Positions 25,700 through 34,080 of a stretch of 64,000 nt of DNA are shown here, one piece after another. Numbering within the stretch: the stretch's first letter is position 1; every line of letters begins with the position of its first letter. Origin of the DNA: Limnohabitans sp. 103DPR2 (lineage in GTDB: Bacteria > Pseudomonadota > Gammaproteobacteria > Burkholderiales > Burkholderiaceae_C); assembly GCF_001412575.1 (NCBI RefSeq), contig NZ_CP011834.1, positions 1,674,001 through 1,738,000 of the forward strand, in the 5' to 3' direction. A program made the translations under genes and the position numbers. Under the pieces are notes generated by a model that saw nothing but the letters and a program-made list of their open reading frames with translations, had not been told where the DNA came from and ran no database searches.

Positions 25700-26677
25700 T
25701 CACTCGGCCTTGATGCCTGCGTATGCAGCCACCCGGGCCCACCGAACAATTTCTGAGCGCATGAAATCGGTGGCCTCTTCAGAAGTGGTGAAAAAGCTTT
25801 CGAAGCCGAGTGTGTCCAGCTTCTCTTTCATCTTGGGCTCCTTGCCCGCTTGAATGAAAGCGGCGTTGAGTTTTTTCACAACGGCGGGCGGCGTGTTGAT
25901 GGGGGCATAGACCGCAAACCAATTGGTGAGTTCCACGCCTTGGTAGCCTTGTTCATTGAGGGTCGGCACTTGTGGCATGGCTTTGTGTCGCGTTGCAGAG
26001 GCCACCGCCAACGCTTTCAGGCGGCCTTGCTGAATTTGAGGCAAGGCATTTTGTATGGGGCTGAACATGTATTGCAATTGGCCGCCAATCAAATCGTTCA
26101 TGGCTTGGGCTTGGCCCTTGTAGGGAATGTGATTGGACTTCAGGCCCACCAACTGGTTGAAGAACTCAGCCTGCAAGTGCTGCGGACTGCCCATGCCCGC
26201 TGAGCCGTAATTCATGTCGCCGTTTTTGGCCTTCATCAATTCAATGAATTCTTTGAGGTTGTTGACTTTGACGGATGGGTGCACGACCAGTACCACGCCG
26301 GTTTGACCGATCAAGGTAATGGCCTGCAGGTCTTTGATCAGGTCGTAAGGAAGTTTGCGATAGACGGCCACGTTGGTGGCAATGGTAGCGGGGCTCACCA
26401 AGAGGGTGTAGCCATCGGGTTTGGATTTCATGACGTACTCCACGCCAATGTTGCCGCCTGCACCTAGCTTGTTGTCGACCACCAAAGGCTGCCCCAGAAT
26501 TTCACTGACGCGCTGACTTAAATTGCGCGCCAACAAATCAGTGCCGCCACCTGCGGCGACGGGCACCACCACTTGAATGCTCTTTTGTGGAAACGATTGT
26601 GCGTTGGCATTCAAGGCCAGGCCTGTCCAAGCTAGACAAGCCAGGCAAGCAAGCCAAAAACTGGTGCGAATTTTCAT
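25700..26677 (-). CDS. Bug-family (TctC-like) periplasmic binding protein 4
   Basis: A 325-residue Bug protein. The signal peptide cleaves near NANAQ at about residue 27. The mature start is FPQKSIQVVVPVAAGGGTD, with the classical AAGGGTD loop, then VVDNKLGAGGNIG and PDGYTLLVS. It is transcribed leftwards from a 146-base divergent region shared with the sulfatase gene, and no TctAB partner is present. It may serve uptake of an organic acid linked to sulfatase action, but this rests on adjacency alone. Confidence 0.93.
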   Translation of the reverse strand: MKIRTSFWLACLACLAWTGLALNANAQSFPQKSIQVVVPVAAGGGTDLLARNLSQRVSEILGQPLVVDNKLGAGGNIGVEYVMKSKPDGYTLLVSPATIATNVAVYRKLPYDLIKDLQAITLIGQTGVVLVVHPSVKVNNLKEFIELMKAKNGDMNYGSAGMGSPQHLQAEFFNQLVGLKSNHIPYKGQAQAMNDLIGGQLQYMFSPIQNALPQIQQGRLKALAVASATRHKAMPQVPTLNEQGYQGVELTNWFAVYAPINTPPAVVKKLNAAFIQAGKEPKMKEKLDTLGFESFFTTSEEATDFMRSEIVRWARVAAYAGIKAE

Positions 26678-26823
26678 GAGGTGTCCAATGTGCGGTTGTG
26701 AAGGTGGCTCTTGGATGAGCGTTTGAATTCAGTTTAAAAGGCAGAAAACCCTTGTCAACGGGTACAACCATGAGAGGGCAGAACCGTGTGAAAATCTCTC
26801 TTTTGCTTGAGTAGGAAAAAATC

Positions 26824-28146
26824 ATGCAGCGTCCGAACATCATCTTCATCGTGGCCGATGACTTGGGTTTTGCCGATTTGGGATGTTATGGCGGCCGGGA
26901 TGCCAAGTTCGGCAAAGTCTCGCCTGTCATTGACGCATTGGCGGCCAATGGCCTTCGCTTTAGCGATGGTTATTCCAATTCACCCGTGTGTTCGCCTACG
27001 CGGTTTGGCTTAATGACTGCGCGGTACCAATACCGCTTGCGCGGCGCCGCAGAAGAGCCCATCAACAGCAAAGCCAAAACCAGTACCACCTTGGGCTTGC
27101 CCACCAGCCATCCCACCTTGCCGTCCTTGCTCAAAGCGCAGGGCTATCGCACCGCCTTGATTGGCAAGTGGCACCTGGGATATCCGCCTGCGTTTGGTCC
27201 CTTGCGCTCAGGCTATGACGAATTTTTTGGACCGATGGCTGGCGGTGTCGATTACTTTACACATTGCGCCTCAACAGGTGATCATGATTTGTGGGTGGGT
27301 GAAGAAACGCAGCCCCACGAAGGCTATTTGACTGATTTAATTTCTCGCAAATCCGTCGACTTTGTGAAGCGCATGACGGCCACGCCCGATCAGCCCTTTT
27401 TCTTGAGCATGCACTACACCGCCCCGCATTGGCCTTGGGAGACGCGTGAAGACCATGCCTTGGCCGATCGCATCAAGGACAATATTTTCCATTTGCAAGG
27501 TGGCAACATTCACACCTACCATCGCATGATTCACCACATGGACGAGGGCATTGGTTGGGTGGTGGATGCGCTCAAGGAAGCAGGACAACTCGACAACACC
27601 TTGATTGTGTTCACCAGTGACAACGGTGGTGAACGTTTCAGCGACAACTGGCCCTTGGTGGGCGGCAAAATGGACCTGACAGAAGGGGGCATTCGCGTGC
27701 CATGGATTGCGCACTGGCCTCAAGGCATAGTGCAGCCAGGCCGTATCACGGATCAGCACTGCATGACCATGGACTGGTCAGCCACGATGGTTGAGCTGGG
27801 CGGTGGCCATGCCCACCCAGAGTATCCATTTGATGGGGTTTCTTTGGCACCCATTCTGAAGTCGCCCGATGCCACATTCGATCGCCCCATGTACTGGCGC
27901 ATGAATCACAGAGGTCAACGTGCTTTGCGCGCAGGTGATTGGAAGTATTTGCGTGTGGACGGCACCGACTATCTGTTCAACATCGTTCAAGATGCCCGGG
28001 AGCGCGCCAATTTGGCCAAGCAAGAGCCTGATCGATTGGCGGCCATGAAAGCGCAGTGGGAAGCATGGCATGACACCATGCCACCCATTCCAGAAGATGC
28101 CACCATCAGCTTGGGCTTCTCTACCAAAGACATGCCGCAGCGGTAA
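26824..28146 (+). CDS. Arylsulfatase-type sulfatase
   Basis: Sulfate ester hydrolase, 440 residues. The metal-binding IIFIVADDLGFADLGCYG opens the protein. The formylglycine site is Cys56 in VCSPTRFGLMTAR, a C-x-P-x-R motif. ALIGKWHLGYPPAFGP, with its conserved Lys and His, follows. VFTSDNGGERFSDNWPL carries the C-terminal Asp-Asn metal ligands. No signal peptide is visible, so it may be cytoplasmic and act on imported sulfate esters. TAGGAAA precedes the ATG. The Cys must be converted by a formylglycine-generating enzyme that is not in this window. Confidence 0.94.
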   Translation: MQRPNIIFIVADDLGFADLGCYGGRDAKFGKVSPVIDALAANGLRFSDGYSNSPVCSPTRFGLMTARYQYRLRGAAEEPINSKAKTSTTLGLPTSHPTLPSLLKAQGYRTALIGKWHLGYPPAFGPLRSGYDEFFGPMAGGVDYFTHCASTGDHDLWVGEETQPHEGYLTDLISRKSVDFVKRMTATPDQPFFLSMHYTAPHWPWETREDHALADRIKDNIFHLQGGNIHTYHRMIHHMDEGIGWVVDALKEAGQLDNTLIVFTSDNGGERFSDNWPLVGGKMDLTEGGIRVPWIAHWPQGIVQPGRITDQHCMTMDWSATMVELGGGHAHPEYPFDGVSLAPILKSPDATFDRPMYWRMNHRGQRALRAGDWKYLRVDGTDYLFNIVQDARERANLAKQEPDRLAAMKAQWEAWHDTMPPIPEDATISLGFSTKDMPQR

Positions 28147-28152
28147 AGCCGT

Positions 28153-29370
28153 TTAAGCCGCTTGCAATTTGGCGATGGGAGCTTCTTTGATGGGCAAGTT
28201 GATCACGCCGGCCATCGCAGACAGGGCAATGTCGGCATACCACATCCACTGGTAGTCGCCATTCATGGTGAGGGCCAAGCCGCCAAGATAGGCGCCAAGG
28301 AATCCACCCACTTGGTGTGACAGCAAGGTAAGACCAAACAGCGTGGCCAAGTAGCGAACCCCAAAGAGTTTGCCCACCAATGACGCTGTGGGGGGTACCG
28401 TGGCCAACCAAGTAAAGCCCAGACCCACGGCGAAGACATAAAAAGTCCAATCGGTTTTGGGGGCGAGCAGATACAGCAACACGAAAACGGCACGCGAGCT
28501 GTACATGATGGCCAAAATGTATTTGCTGCGATAGGCATTGATGCAAGAGCCTGCGAACAAACTGCCGGCAATGTTGGCCAGTCCAATGATGGCCAAGGAC
28601 CAACTGGCCACAGTTGGACTCAAGCCGCACAGACCCACTTCAGTGGGTAAATGCGTTACCAGGAATGCAATGTGAAAGCCACAAGTGAAAAAACCAAGGT
28701 GCAAAAGCAAATAGCTGGGTGATTTCAGTGCGTCTTGCACAGCCTTTTTAAGTCCACCCTCGGGGTCGGGTGCTTTGGCGGGTGCGTGTGTCTCGCTAGT
28801 TAAGCGGTTCAACAGAGGAATGGCCAGCAAAGCCACAGCGGCCATGGACCACATTGAACCCATCCACCCAATCCATTGAATGAGCTTTTGAATGATGGGC
28901 GCAAAGACGAACTGGCCAAAGGAGCCACCTGCATTGATGATGCCTGATGCCACGCCGCGTGACTCTGTGGGCATGCGTTGTGCTGCGGCACCCAGTAAAA
29001 CTGAAAAGCTGCATGCGCCAGAGCCTATGGCTGTGAGGATGCCCAGCGTCAAGATCAAGCCGAGGCCGCTGGTGACGAAGGGCGTCAGGGCTGATCCGAT
29101 GACCAAGATCAACAAGCCATAAAGCAAGACAGGACGCGGGCCATACTTGTCGGCCAATGCACCTGCAAAGGGTTGAATGGCGCCCCAGACAAATTGTGCA
29201 ACGGCCATGGCCAGGCTGATGGTGACAATGCCCAAACCGGTGTCCGTGTTGAGTGGCCCCACGTAAAGCCCCATCGACTGACGCGTACCCATGGTGATCA
29301 TGAGGATAGCCGAAGCCATGAGGGTGGTGAACCACACACCGCGGTGGTTCATGCTGGGGAATAAAGACAT
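28153..29370 (-). CDS. MFS transporter (oxalate/formate or monocarboxylate-like)
   Basis: A 405-residue major facilitator with twelve hydrophobic segments. The RQSMGLYVGPL motif in the first segment and loop ADKYGPRPVLLYG are typical of MFS carriers resembling oxalate:formate antiporters and monocarboxylate transporters. It is convergent with the sulfatase, six bases apart. It could export or import the carboxylate or the desulfated product; the direction cannot be told. Confidence 0.9.
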   Translation of the reverse strand: MSLFPSMNHRGVWFTTLMASAILMITMGTRQSMGLYVGPLNTDTGLGIVTISLAMAVAQFVWGAIQPFAGALADKYGPRPVLLYGLLILVIGSALTPFVTSGLGLILTLGILTAIGSGACSFSVLLGAAAQRMPTESRGVASGIINAGGSFGQFVFAPIIQKLIQWIGWMGSMWSMAAVALLAIPLLNRLTSETHAPAKAPDPEGGLKKAVQDALKSPSYLLLHLGFFTCGFHIAFLVTHLPTEVGLCGLSPTVASWSLAIIGLANIAGSLFAGSCINAYRSKYILAIMYSSRAVFVLLYLLAPKTDWTFYVFAVGLGFTWLATVPPTASLVGKLFGVRYLATLFGLTLLSHQVGGFLGAYLGGLALTMNGDYQWMWYADIALSAMAGVINLPIKEAPIAKLQAA

Positions 29371-29456
29371 ACAAACTTCGAATGGAAAAGACGGGTTATC
29401 TTATTCGATCATCCGTTTTTCTGCCGTGCATGACTTTTGTGCGCCTCAAACAGAAA

Positions 29457-29482
29457 CAGAGCCCCTGTTGAAGAGGGCTCTG
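29457..29482 (-). terminator. Intrinsic terminator of the small Ala/Lys-rich gene
   Basis: A perfect 8-base stem, CAGAGCCC (29457-29464) with GGGCTCTG (29475-29482), and a 10-base loop. Read on the minus strand it is followed by TTTCTGTTTG, a fair U-tract. It lies about 50 bases after the stop of the small gene, in the correct orientation. Confidence 0.6.
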
Positions 29483-29490
29483 TGGAGGTC

Positions 29491-29529
29491 TCATTGAGCA
29501 GCCGCTCAATGAAGGTTCATGCCGATGAA
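29491..29529. repeat. Two adjacent perfect hairpins
   Basis: TCATTGAGC (29491-29499) pairs with GCTCAATGA (29504-29512) around AGCC. A second, smaller dyad, TTCAT (29516-29520) with ATGAA (29525-29529), follows around GCCG. With the terminator they make three consecutive stems in about 75 bases just after the small gene. They may stabilise its mRNA 3' end or mark an sRNA-like tail. Function is unproven. Confidence 0.45.
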
Positions 29530-29533
29530 ATGA

Positions 29534-29764
29534 TTATTTCTTGGCGGCGTCTTTGGCAACTTCTTTGGCTGCTTTGTCTGCTTTCTTGGCTTCAGGTTTT
29601 GCTTCAGCTTTGACTTCTGTTTTAGCGACAGCCTTGGCATCTACTTTGGCTTCCGCTTTGACGGGAGCAGCAGGTGTTGCGGGCGCTGCAGGCGTGGCAG
29701 GTGTGGTTGCAAATGCTGCGGCAGAGAATGCGCCAATGATCAATGTTGCGAGAAGTTTAGTCAT
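29534..29764 (-). CDS. Small secreted Ala/Lys-rich protein, function unknown
   Basis: A 76-residue protein. A clear signal peptide (TKLLATLIIGAFSAAAFA) is followed by an ATPATPAAP repeat, then a highly charged Lys/Ala/Glu-rich tail with repeated EAK, DAK and VAK units ending KDAAKK. The mature part would be disordered or a long helix, soluble and basic. The composition resembles histone-H1-like tails, but the signal peptide points to the periplasm. It has its own terminator and a possible promoter, so it is probably a real and strongly expressed gene. Small proteins of this kind are frequent in Comamonadaceae and uncharacterised. Confidence 0.75.
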   Translation of the reverse strand: MTKLLATLIIGAFSAAAFATTPATPAAPATPAAPVKAEAKVDAKAVAKTEVKAEAKPEAKKADKAAKEVAKDAAKK

Positions 29765-29845
29765 GATGTTTCCTTCATGTTGTTTGAAAACTCCACCGAT
29801 CGGGAGTGATCATTCAACGGCAGGGAAGACACGCTTGTTGACTGA

Positions 29846-29874
29846 AATATTTAATTATTTTTGTCAACTTTCAA
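29846..29874 (-). promoter_or_regulatory. Possible sigma-70 promoter for the small Ala/Lys-rich gene
   Basis: On the minus strand TTGAAA is separated by 17 bases from AATATT in a strongly AT-rich stretch, about 80 bases before the ATG. An inverted repeat GTTGAC/GTCAAC (29837-29842 and 29863-29868) brackets most of the same stretch and could be an operator. The boxes match the consensus only partly. Confidence 0.3.
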
Positions 29875-29914
29875 CATGTATCGGCGTTGATATCGGCGCA
29901 CTTTGCCGTGAGGC

Positions 29915-31039
29915 TTAAGTCGCTTTCAACTCTTTGGCCGTGATTTGATATTTGAAATCATCAGGTGCGTAGGAGTCAAAACGACCTTCGTCATTTTCTG
30001 CAGTGGGGTACATGAAGAAGCCAATGCGATCGCCTTTGCTTTGGGGCAATGTCAAATCGTGCGCCGTGTTGTAGGCCATCCAGTTGCCTTCCCAGCCACC
30101 AAACAAGGTGTTGTAAACAGGCTTGACCACGGGGTGGTCAGTGGATTTGAGCCATTCGGCCGTTTCAAGTCGCATCACCTTGGCCACATCGGCAGGGTCC
30201 ATGGCCATCCAGCCCTGTCCTTTGACATAGGCTTCCGCGCGGCAGTGCTGCGCACCTTTGAGGCTGGCCGGATTGCCTGAGAGTTCTTTGTAACCAAAGG
30301 CCGAGGGCACCAAGCGAATGCCGTAAACATCGCGTGCAGGAATTCCCACAGAGCGGCACAAGCCCACAAACAGCGCGTTGATGTCGGCACACTTGCCGCC
30401 CAAGTTGCCTGTTTCCAGCATGGTTTTGATATCGCCTTCGCCACAACCCCTAACTTTGGGTTCGCGCCATGCATTGGCGACCACCCAATCGTAGATGGCG
30501 CGAACTTTTTCGAGATCGGTGCTAGCACCTTGAATGGCTTTTTGCGCCGTTGTTTTCACAATGCCGTCAGTCGGCAGCAAGTGCGTTGCGCGTGTGAAGT
30601 ACTGCAGTGTTGCGGCGTCCTCTGCTGGAGCGGCCGCTTGACCTTTTGCAATCGGTGCACGACTTTGCGTTTGAACACGGCTGGTGATTTCGACGTAAGG
30701 CTTTTCGATGTTGGCGGCAAACTCTGCGTATAAAAATTGCACACCTTGCAAACCATCGCTGCGCATGCGGGTGATGCCGTTGCTGGTGAATGAACTAGCT
30801 TCTGATTTTTGCCAAGATGAGTTGACACTGGGCACTGGCAACCAAACGCGTGTGACGCCGTTGGCTTTGGGAATGTCCACGCGGGTGGTAACTTCAAAGG
30901 TGCACCAGTCACCAGGCTGTGGTGAGAACGTGCGAGCAGCAGTTTGCGCTGTTTGTGCGGTTGCTGTGGACCAAGGCGCCAAGGAGAGTGCGCCAAGGGA
31001 CGCAGCGCCCTGAAGAAGGGAGCGACGAGCGGGGGTCAT
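29915..31039 (-). CDS. Exported transglutaminase-like protein
   Basis: A 374-residue protein with a Tat-like signal (ARRSLLQGAASLGALSL). The transglutaminase-like catalytic triad is visible: Cys217 in GGKCADINALFVGLCRS, His265 in AQHCRAEAYV, and Asp281 in GWMAMDPADV. Bacterial members of this superfamily act as cysteine proteases or amidohydrolases in the periplasm rather than as true cross-linking transglutaminases. It is encoded 150 bases upstream of the small Ala/Lys-rich gene. A Lys-rich partner is chemically interesting for a transglutaminase fold, but no link is shown. Confidence 0.88.
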   Translation of the reverse strand: MTPARRSLLQGAASLGALSLAPWSTATAQTAQTAARTFSPQPGDWCTFEVTTRVDIPKANGVTRVWLPVPSVNSSWQKSEASSFTSNGITRMRSDGLQGVQFLYAEFAANIEKPYVEITSRVQTQSRAPIAKGQAAAPAEDAATLQYFTRATHLLPTDGIVKTTAQKAIQGASTDLEKVRAIYDWVVANAWREPKVRGCGEGDIKTMLETGNLGGKCADINALFVGLCRSVGIPARDVYGIRLVPSAFGYKELSGNPASLKGAQHCRAEAYVKGQGWMAMDPADVAKVMRLETAEWLKSTDHPVVKPVYNTLFGGWEGNWMAYNTAHDLTLPQSKGDRIGFFMYPTAENDEGRFDSYAPDDFKYQITAKELKAT

Positions 31040-31175
31040 TAAGAGATCTCCGAAATGAAGGTTAGACCTGTCGGCACATAAGAGCCTGTGTCTTGCACGA
31101 CAGCATCTCGCGCAATTTCAGACAATGCCCCGAAGGCAGGTCATTGCGCCACAAAAGCGTTTCGCAACCTTCTGA

Positions 31176-31709
31176 TTATCGCAGGCTATCGAGCCAAGAT
31201 TGCGGCGTTTGAGCTGACCAATCCACTTCACCCACAATGCGCCACTGTATTTGCCCAGACGGTGCCACCAGCAGGGTGGTGGGAAAGACTTTGACGCCAA
31301 AGTGTTTGGCCCATTCGCCTTGGGGATCGGGAATCAAGGGCAGGGTGATTTGGTTGTTTTGCATGAAGCGCAAAGCACGGCTAGGCGGCTCTTTCACGTT
31401 GACCGTGAGGATGACTGTTTTGCTGGGATCTTGCAAATCAGAGAACACTTGCAAAGTGGGCAGCTCTTCTTTGCAAGGTGCACACCATGTGGCCCAAAAG
31501 TTCATGACCACCTTTTTGCCCTTCAGCGATTCTGCAGTCACAGCTTGGCCCGAGCTGTCTTTGAAAGCGCCACTCAGTAGTTTGGGGGTGCCAGTCCAGG
31601 GTGTTTTTTCATACTGTGCATAGGCGAAATTCAGGTTTGATAAAAACCCAGCCAAAAGCAAATTCAGAATGACTTTGTACAACATGATGAAAGACGCAGA
31701 GCGTTGCAT
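31176..31709 (-). CDS. TlpA-family thioredoxin-like protein
   Basis: A periplasmic thiol-disulfide protein of 177 residues. The N-terminal signal anchor is at about 9-31 (ending FAYAQ) and the redox motif WATWCAPC has Cys76 and Cys79. It is probably a reductase or folding helper for extracytoplasmic proteins, such as cytochrome c maturation or detoxification. Met9 (31685) is an alternative start and would place the signal peptide right at the N-terminus. It lies 22 bases downstream of mnmH and may be co-transcribed with it, although selenium chemistry does not require it. Confidence 0.9.
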   Translation of the reverse strand: MQRSASFIMLYKVILNLLLAGFLSNLNFAYAQYEKTPWTGTPKLLSGAFKDSSGQAVTAESLKGKKVVMNFWATWCAPCKEELPTLQVFSDLQDPSKTVILTVNVKEPPSRALRFMQNNQITLPLIPDPQGEWAKHFGVKVFPTTLLVAPSGQIQWRIVGEVDWSAQTPQSWLDSLR

Positions 31710-31731
31710 GAGGAAGCTTTTTTGCTTGAAC

Positions 31732-32808
31732 TCAAGTCAAGGCCAAAGCTTTGGCCAAGACGGTCATGCTTTGATGCGAACGATCGGGCGCAGCGATGAC
31801 TTGGGCTTGGTCGATTTGGTCAAAGTTGCGTTTCATGGAGGCATAGTAGGTTGGGTCGTAATGGGTGGTGAGGAGTTCACGCACCACCGTATTGATCTCG
31901 CCTAAGTGGATCAAGCGTTGCCATTCGTCCACCACCTGTTTGCCGCGAATGGCCACCAGCGCATCCAGGCGTTTGCAAAACAAGTCGGGGTCTTTGACAA
32001 AGAAGTCATAGTCTTCCAACAACAATTGCACACGCTCGTCCTCGGGCAATTCCAACTGGTAGCAGGGACTGGCGCGCATCGCCAAGATCAAAGACTCTGG
32101 CACCGCCAAATTGCCCACTTTGCGGCTTTCAGATTCAATGTAAACAGGCTTGAGTGTGTCAAATTGGCGAAGCTCGTTCCAGAGCAAGGTATCAAAGTGT
32201 TTTTGACTGGGCTGTGCTTGGCCTGGAATGATTCCCAGAACGGAACTTCGGTGATTTGCCAAACCTTCTAAGTCCAAAACCTGTGCACCTTGCTCGCGCA
32301 AGCAGTGCAACAAGCGTGTTTTGCCAGCGCCCGTTGGGCCGCAGATAACGCGCCACTGAAGCCGCTGCGCCAAGGGCGGGATGGCCTCTATCACTTGGCT
32401 GCGAAATGCTTTGTAGCCACCCTCAATGATGGACACTTTGAAACCAATTTGGCCCAAAATTAACGCCAGAGAGCCACTGCGTTTGCCGCCGCGCCAGCAG
32501 TACACCAAGGGTTGCCAATCGCGTGGCAGGTCAATCACATGGCGCTCAATGTGTTTTGCAATGTTGGCAGCCACCAATGCGGCGCCACGTTTCTTGGCTT
32601 CGAACGGGTTCACTTGTTTGTACAAGGTACCAATGGTGATGCGCTGTTCGTTGTCCAGTGAGGGCCAGTTCACGGCACCCGGCAAATGGTCAAGCGCAAA
32701 CTCATCTTCGGTGCGTGCATCGATGATGGCACTGTAACCACCGGGCGTGCCAATGGGTGTGGCCATGCGCAACATGGCTTCTTGCGCGCTGACGGGATGA
32801 ACGCTCAC
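31732..32808 (-). CDS. mnmH: tRNA 2-selenouridine synthase
   Basis: Converts 2-thiouridine at tRNA wobble position 34 to 2-selenouridine via a geranylated intermediate, using selenophosphate. 358 residues. The N-terminal rhodanese domain has its Cys at 104 (LVYCWRGGKRSGS). A C-terminal P-loop follows at about 157-164 (GPTGAGKT). The start is GTG at 32808 and overlaps the selD stop as GTGA, so the two are translationally coupled. Also known as selU or ybbB. Confidence 0.96.
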   Translation of the reverse strand: MSVHPVSAQEAMLRMATPIGTPGGYSAIIDARTEDEFALDHLPGAVNWPSLDNEQRITIGTLYKQVNPFEAKKRGAALVAANIAKHIERHVIDLPRDWQPLVYCWRGGKRSGSLALILGQIGFKVSIIEGGYKAFRSQVIEAIPPLAQRLQWRVICGPTGAGKTRLLHCLREQGAQVLDLEGLANHRSSVLGIIPGQAQPSQKHFDTLLWNELRQFDTLKPVYIESESRKVGNLAVPESLILAMRASPCYQLELPEDERVQLLLEDYDFFVKDPDLFCKRLDALVAIRGKQVVDEWQRLIHLGEINTVVRELLTTHYDPTYYASMKRNFDQIDQAQVIAAPDRSHQSMTVLAKALALT

Positions 32809-33878
32809 GCAGCACCTGCCTGTGTGACGCGCAAGGCATGTGATTCTGGCGCGCAGATTTGACCGATCACCGCGGCATGATCAAAACCATGCGCTTTGAA
32901 TGTGGCCATGACGTTGGCCACTTCAGTCGGCGCGCAAGAGACCAACAAGCCACCACTGGTTTGGGGGTCGGTGATCAAGCTTTGGTCGACCGACGCAAAG
33001 TTGGCGGGCAGTGCCACTTCAGCACCGTACCCTTGCCAGTTGCGACCGGATGCTCCAGTGATGCAAGCTTGCGCAGCCAATGCTTTAACGCCTGGCAGCA
33101 ATGGCACTTTGTCCCAATCTAATTGAACAGTGCATTTGGCACCGCGCGCCATTTCCAGTAAGTGGCCTGCCAAGCCAAAGCCAGTGATGTCGGTCAAGGC
33201 ATGAACGCCTTTGAGTTTGGCCAGGTCGGGGCCCGCTGTATTGAGCTTTGTGGTGTTGTCGATCATGGCTTTGTAGCCTTCGTCTGGCAGCATTTCTTTT
33301 TTGAGAGCGGCAGACAAAATGCCCACGCCAATCGGTTTGCCCAAGACCAGCACATCACCCACTTTGGCATCGGCATTGCGCTTGATGTGATCGGGGTGGG
33401 CCAGGCCCAAAGCGACCAAGCCATAAATAGGTTCAACTGAGTCAATCGTGTGTCCGCCAGCAATCGGAATGCCTGCAGCTCTGCAAACGCTTTGTCCGCC
33501 GTCCAAAATTTGGCCAATCACGCTCAATGGCAGCACATTGACAGGCATGCCCACCAGGGCCAAGGCCATGATCGGTTGTGCGCCCATGGCGTACACATCG
33601 GAGATGGCGTTGGTGGCTGCAATGCGACCAAACTCAAAGGGGTCGTCGACGATGGGCATGAAGAAGTCGGTGGTGGCCACAAGGGCTTGGCTGTCGTTCA
33701 GCTTGTAAACGGCGGCATCGTCAGCCGTTTCAATGCCCACCAGCAATTCGGGAGGCAAGGGCATGGCTGTCGTGGAGCGCAGAATTTCGCTCAAAACGCC
33801 GGGTGCAATTTTGCAGCCGCAACCCCCGCCATGAGACAGGCTGGTCAAACGAGGGCTGGCTTTGAAATCTTGGGTCAT
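32805..33878 (-). CDS. selD: Selenide, water dikinase
   Basis: Makes selenophosphate from selenide and ATP. 357 residues. The active-site loop GGGCGCKIAP contains Cys20 and Lys23, equivalent to E. coli Cys17 and Lys20, so this is a cysteine rather than a selenocysteine form. Other family marks are ATTDFFMPIVDDPFEFGRIAA and LTDITGFGLAGHLLEMA. It is followed directly by mnmH. selA and selB are not in the window, so here the selenophosphate is linked to tRNA modification. A helically phased repeat lies just upstream. Confidence 0.97.
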   Translation of the reverse strand: MTQDFKASPRLTSLSHGGGCGCKIAPGVLSEILRSTTAMPLPPELLVGIETADDAAVYKLNDSQALVATTDFFMPIVDDPFEFGRIAATNAISDVYAMGAQPIMALALVGMPVNVLPLSVIGQILDGGQSVCRAAGIPIAGGHTIDSVEPIYGLVALGLAHPDHIKRNADAKVGDVLVLGKPIGVGILSAALKKEMLPDEGYKAMIDNTTKLNTAGPDLAKLKGVHALTDITGFGLAGHLLEMARGAKCTVQLDWDKVPLLPGVKALAAQACITGASGRNWQGYGAEVALPANFASVDQSLITDPQTSGGLLVSCAPTEVANVMATFKAHGFDHAAVIGQICAPESHALRVTQAGAA

Positions 33879-33893
33879 GCTGACAGTCAGTAA

Positions 33894-33937
33894 GGGGTCG
33901 TTGAGACGGTTTTGAGAAGTCTTTGAAAAGTCTTTGA
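33894..33937 (-). repeat. Four phased 11-base repeats upstream of selD
   Basis: Read on the minus strand, four consecutive 11-base units all begin with TCAA: TCAAAGACTTT, TCAAAGACTTC, TCAAAACCGTC and TCAACGACCCC. The first two differ by one base. The block ends 15 bases before the selD start. An 11-base period keeps each unit on one face of the helix, as in direct-repeat activator sites, but it could also be a 5' leader element. Confidence 0.55.
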
Positions 33938-34029
33938 GCTTAGGCTGTAAGCCATTCGATGCGCTTGATTATGGCAAACCCGACTTGGAGTTCGCTCGTT
34001 TTCTCGGAACAATGGTCTTCAGCACAGTG

Positions 34030-34041
34030 TCGGTGCACCGA
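34030..34041. promoter_or_regulatory. 12-base perfect palindrome before Bug gene 5
   Basis: TCGGTGCACCGA is fully self-complementary and sits 39 bases upstream of the Bug start at 34081, a good place for a repressor. The surrounding 200-base gap holds nothing else recognisable apart from the selD repeats. A 12-base palindrome can arise by chance, so this is only a candidate. Confidence 0.3.
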
Positions 34042-34080
34042 GATGCCGCATGTGAGTACCCAAACGTAAGGTGAAGTGCC

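Noticed and set aside
29534..29764. Naming the Ala/Lys-rich protein as a histone H1-like DNA-binding protein
   Set aside because: The composition fits, but a clear N-terminal signal peptide points to export.
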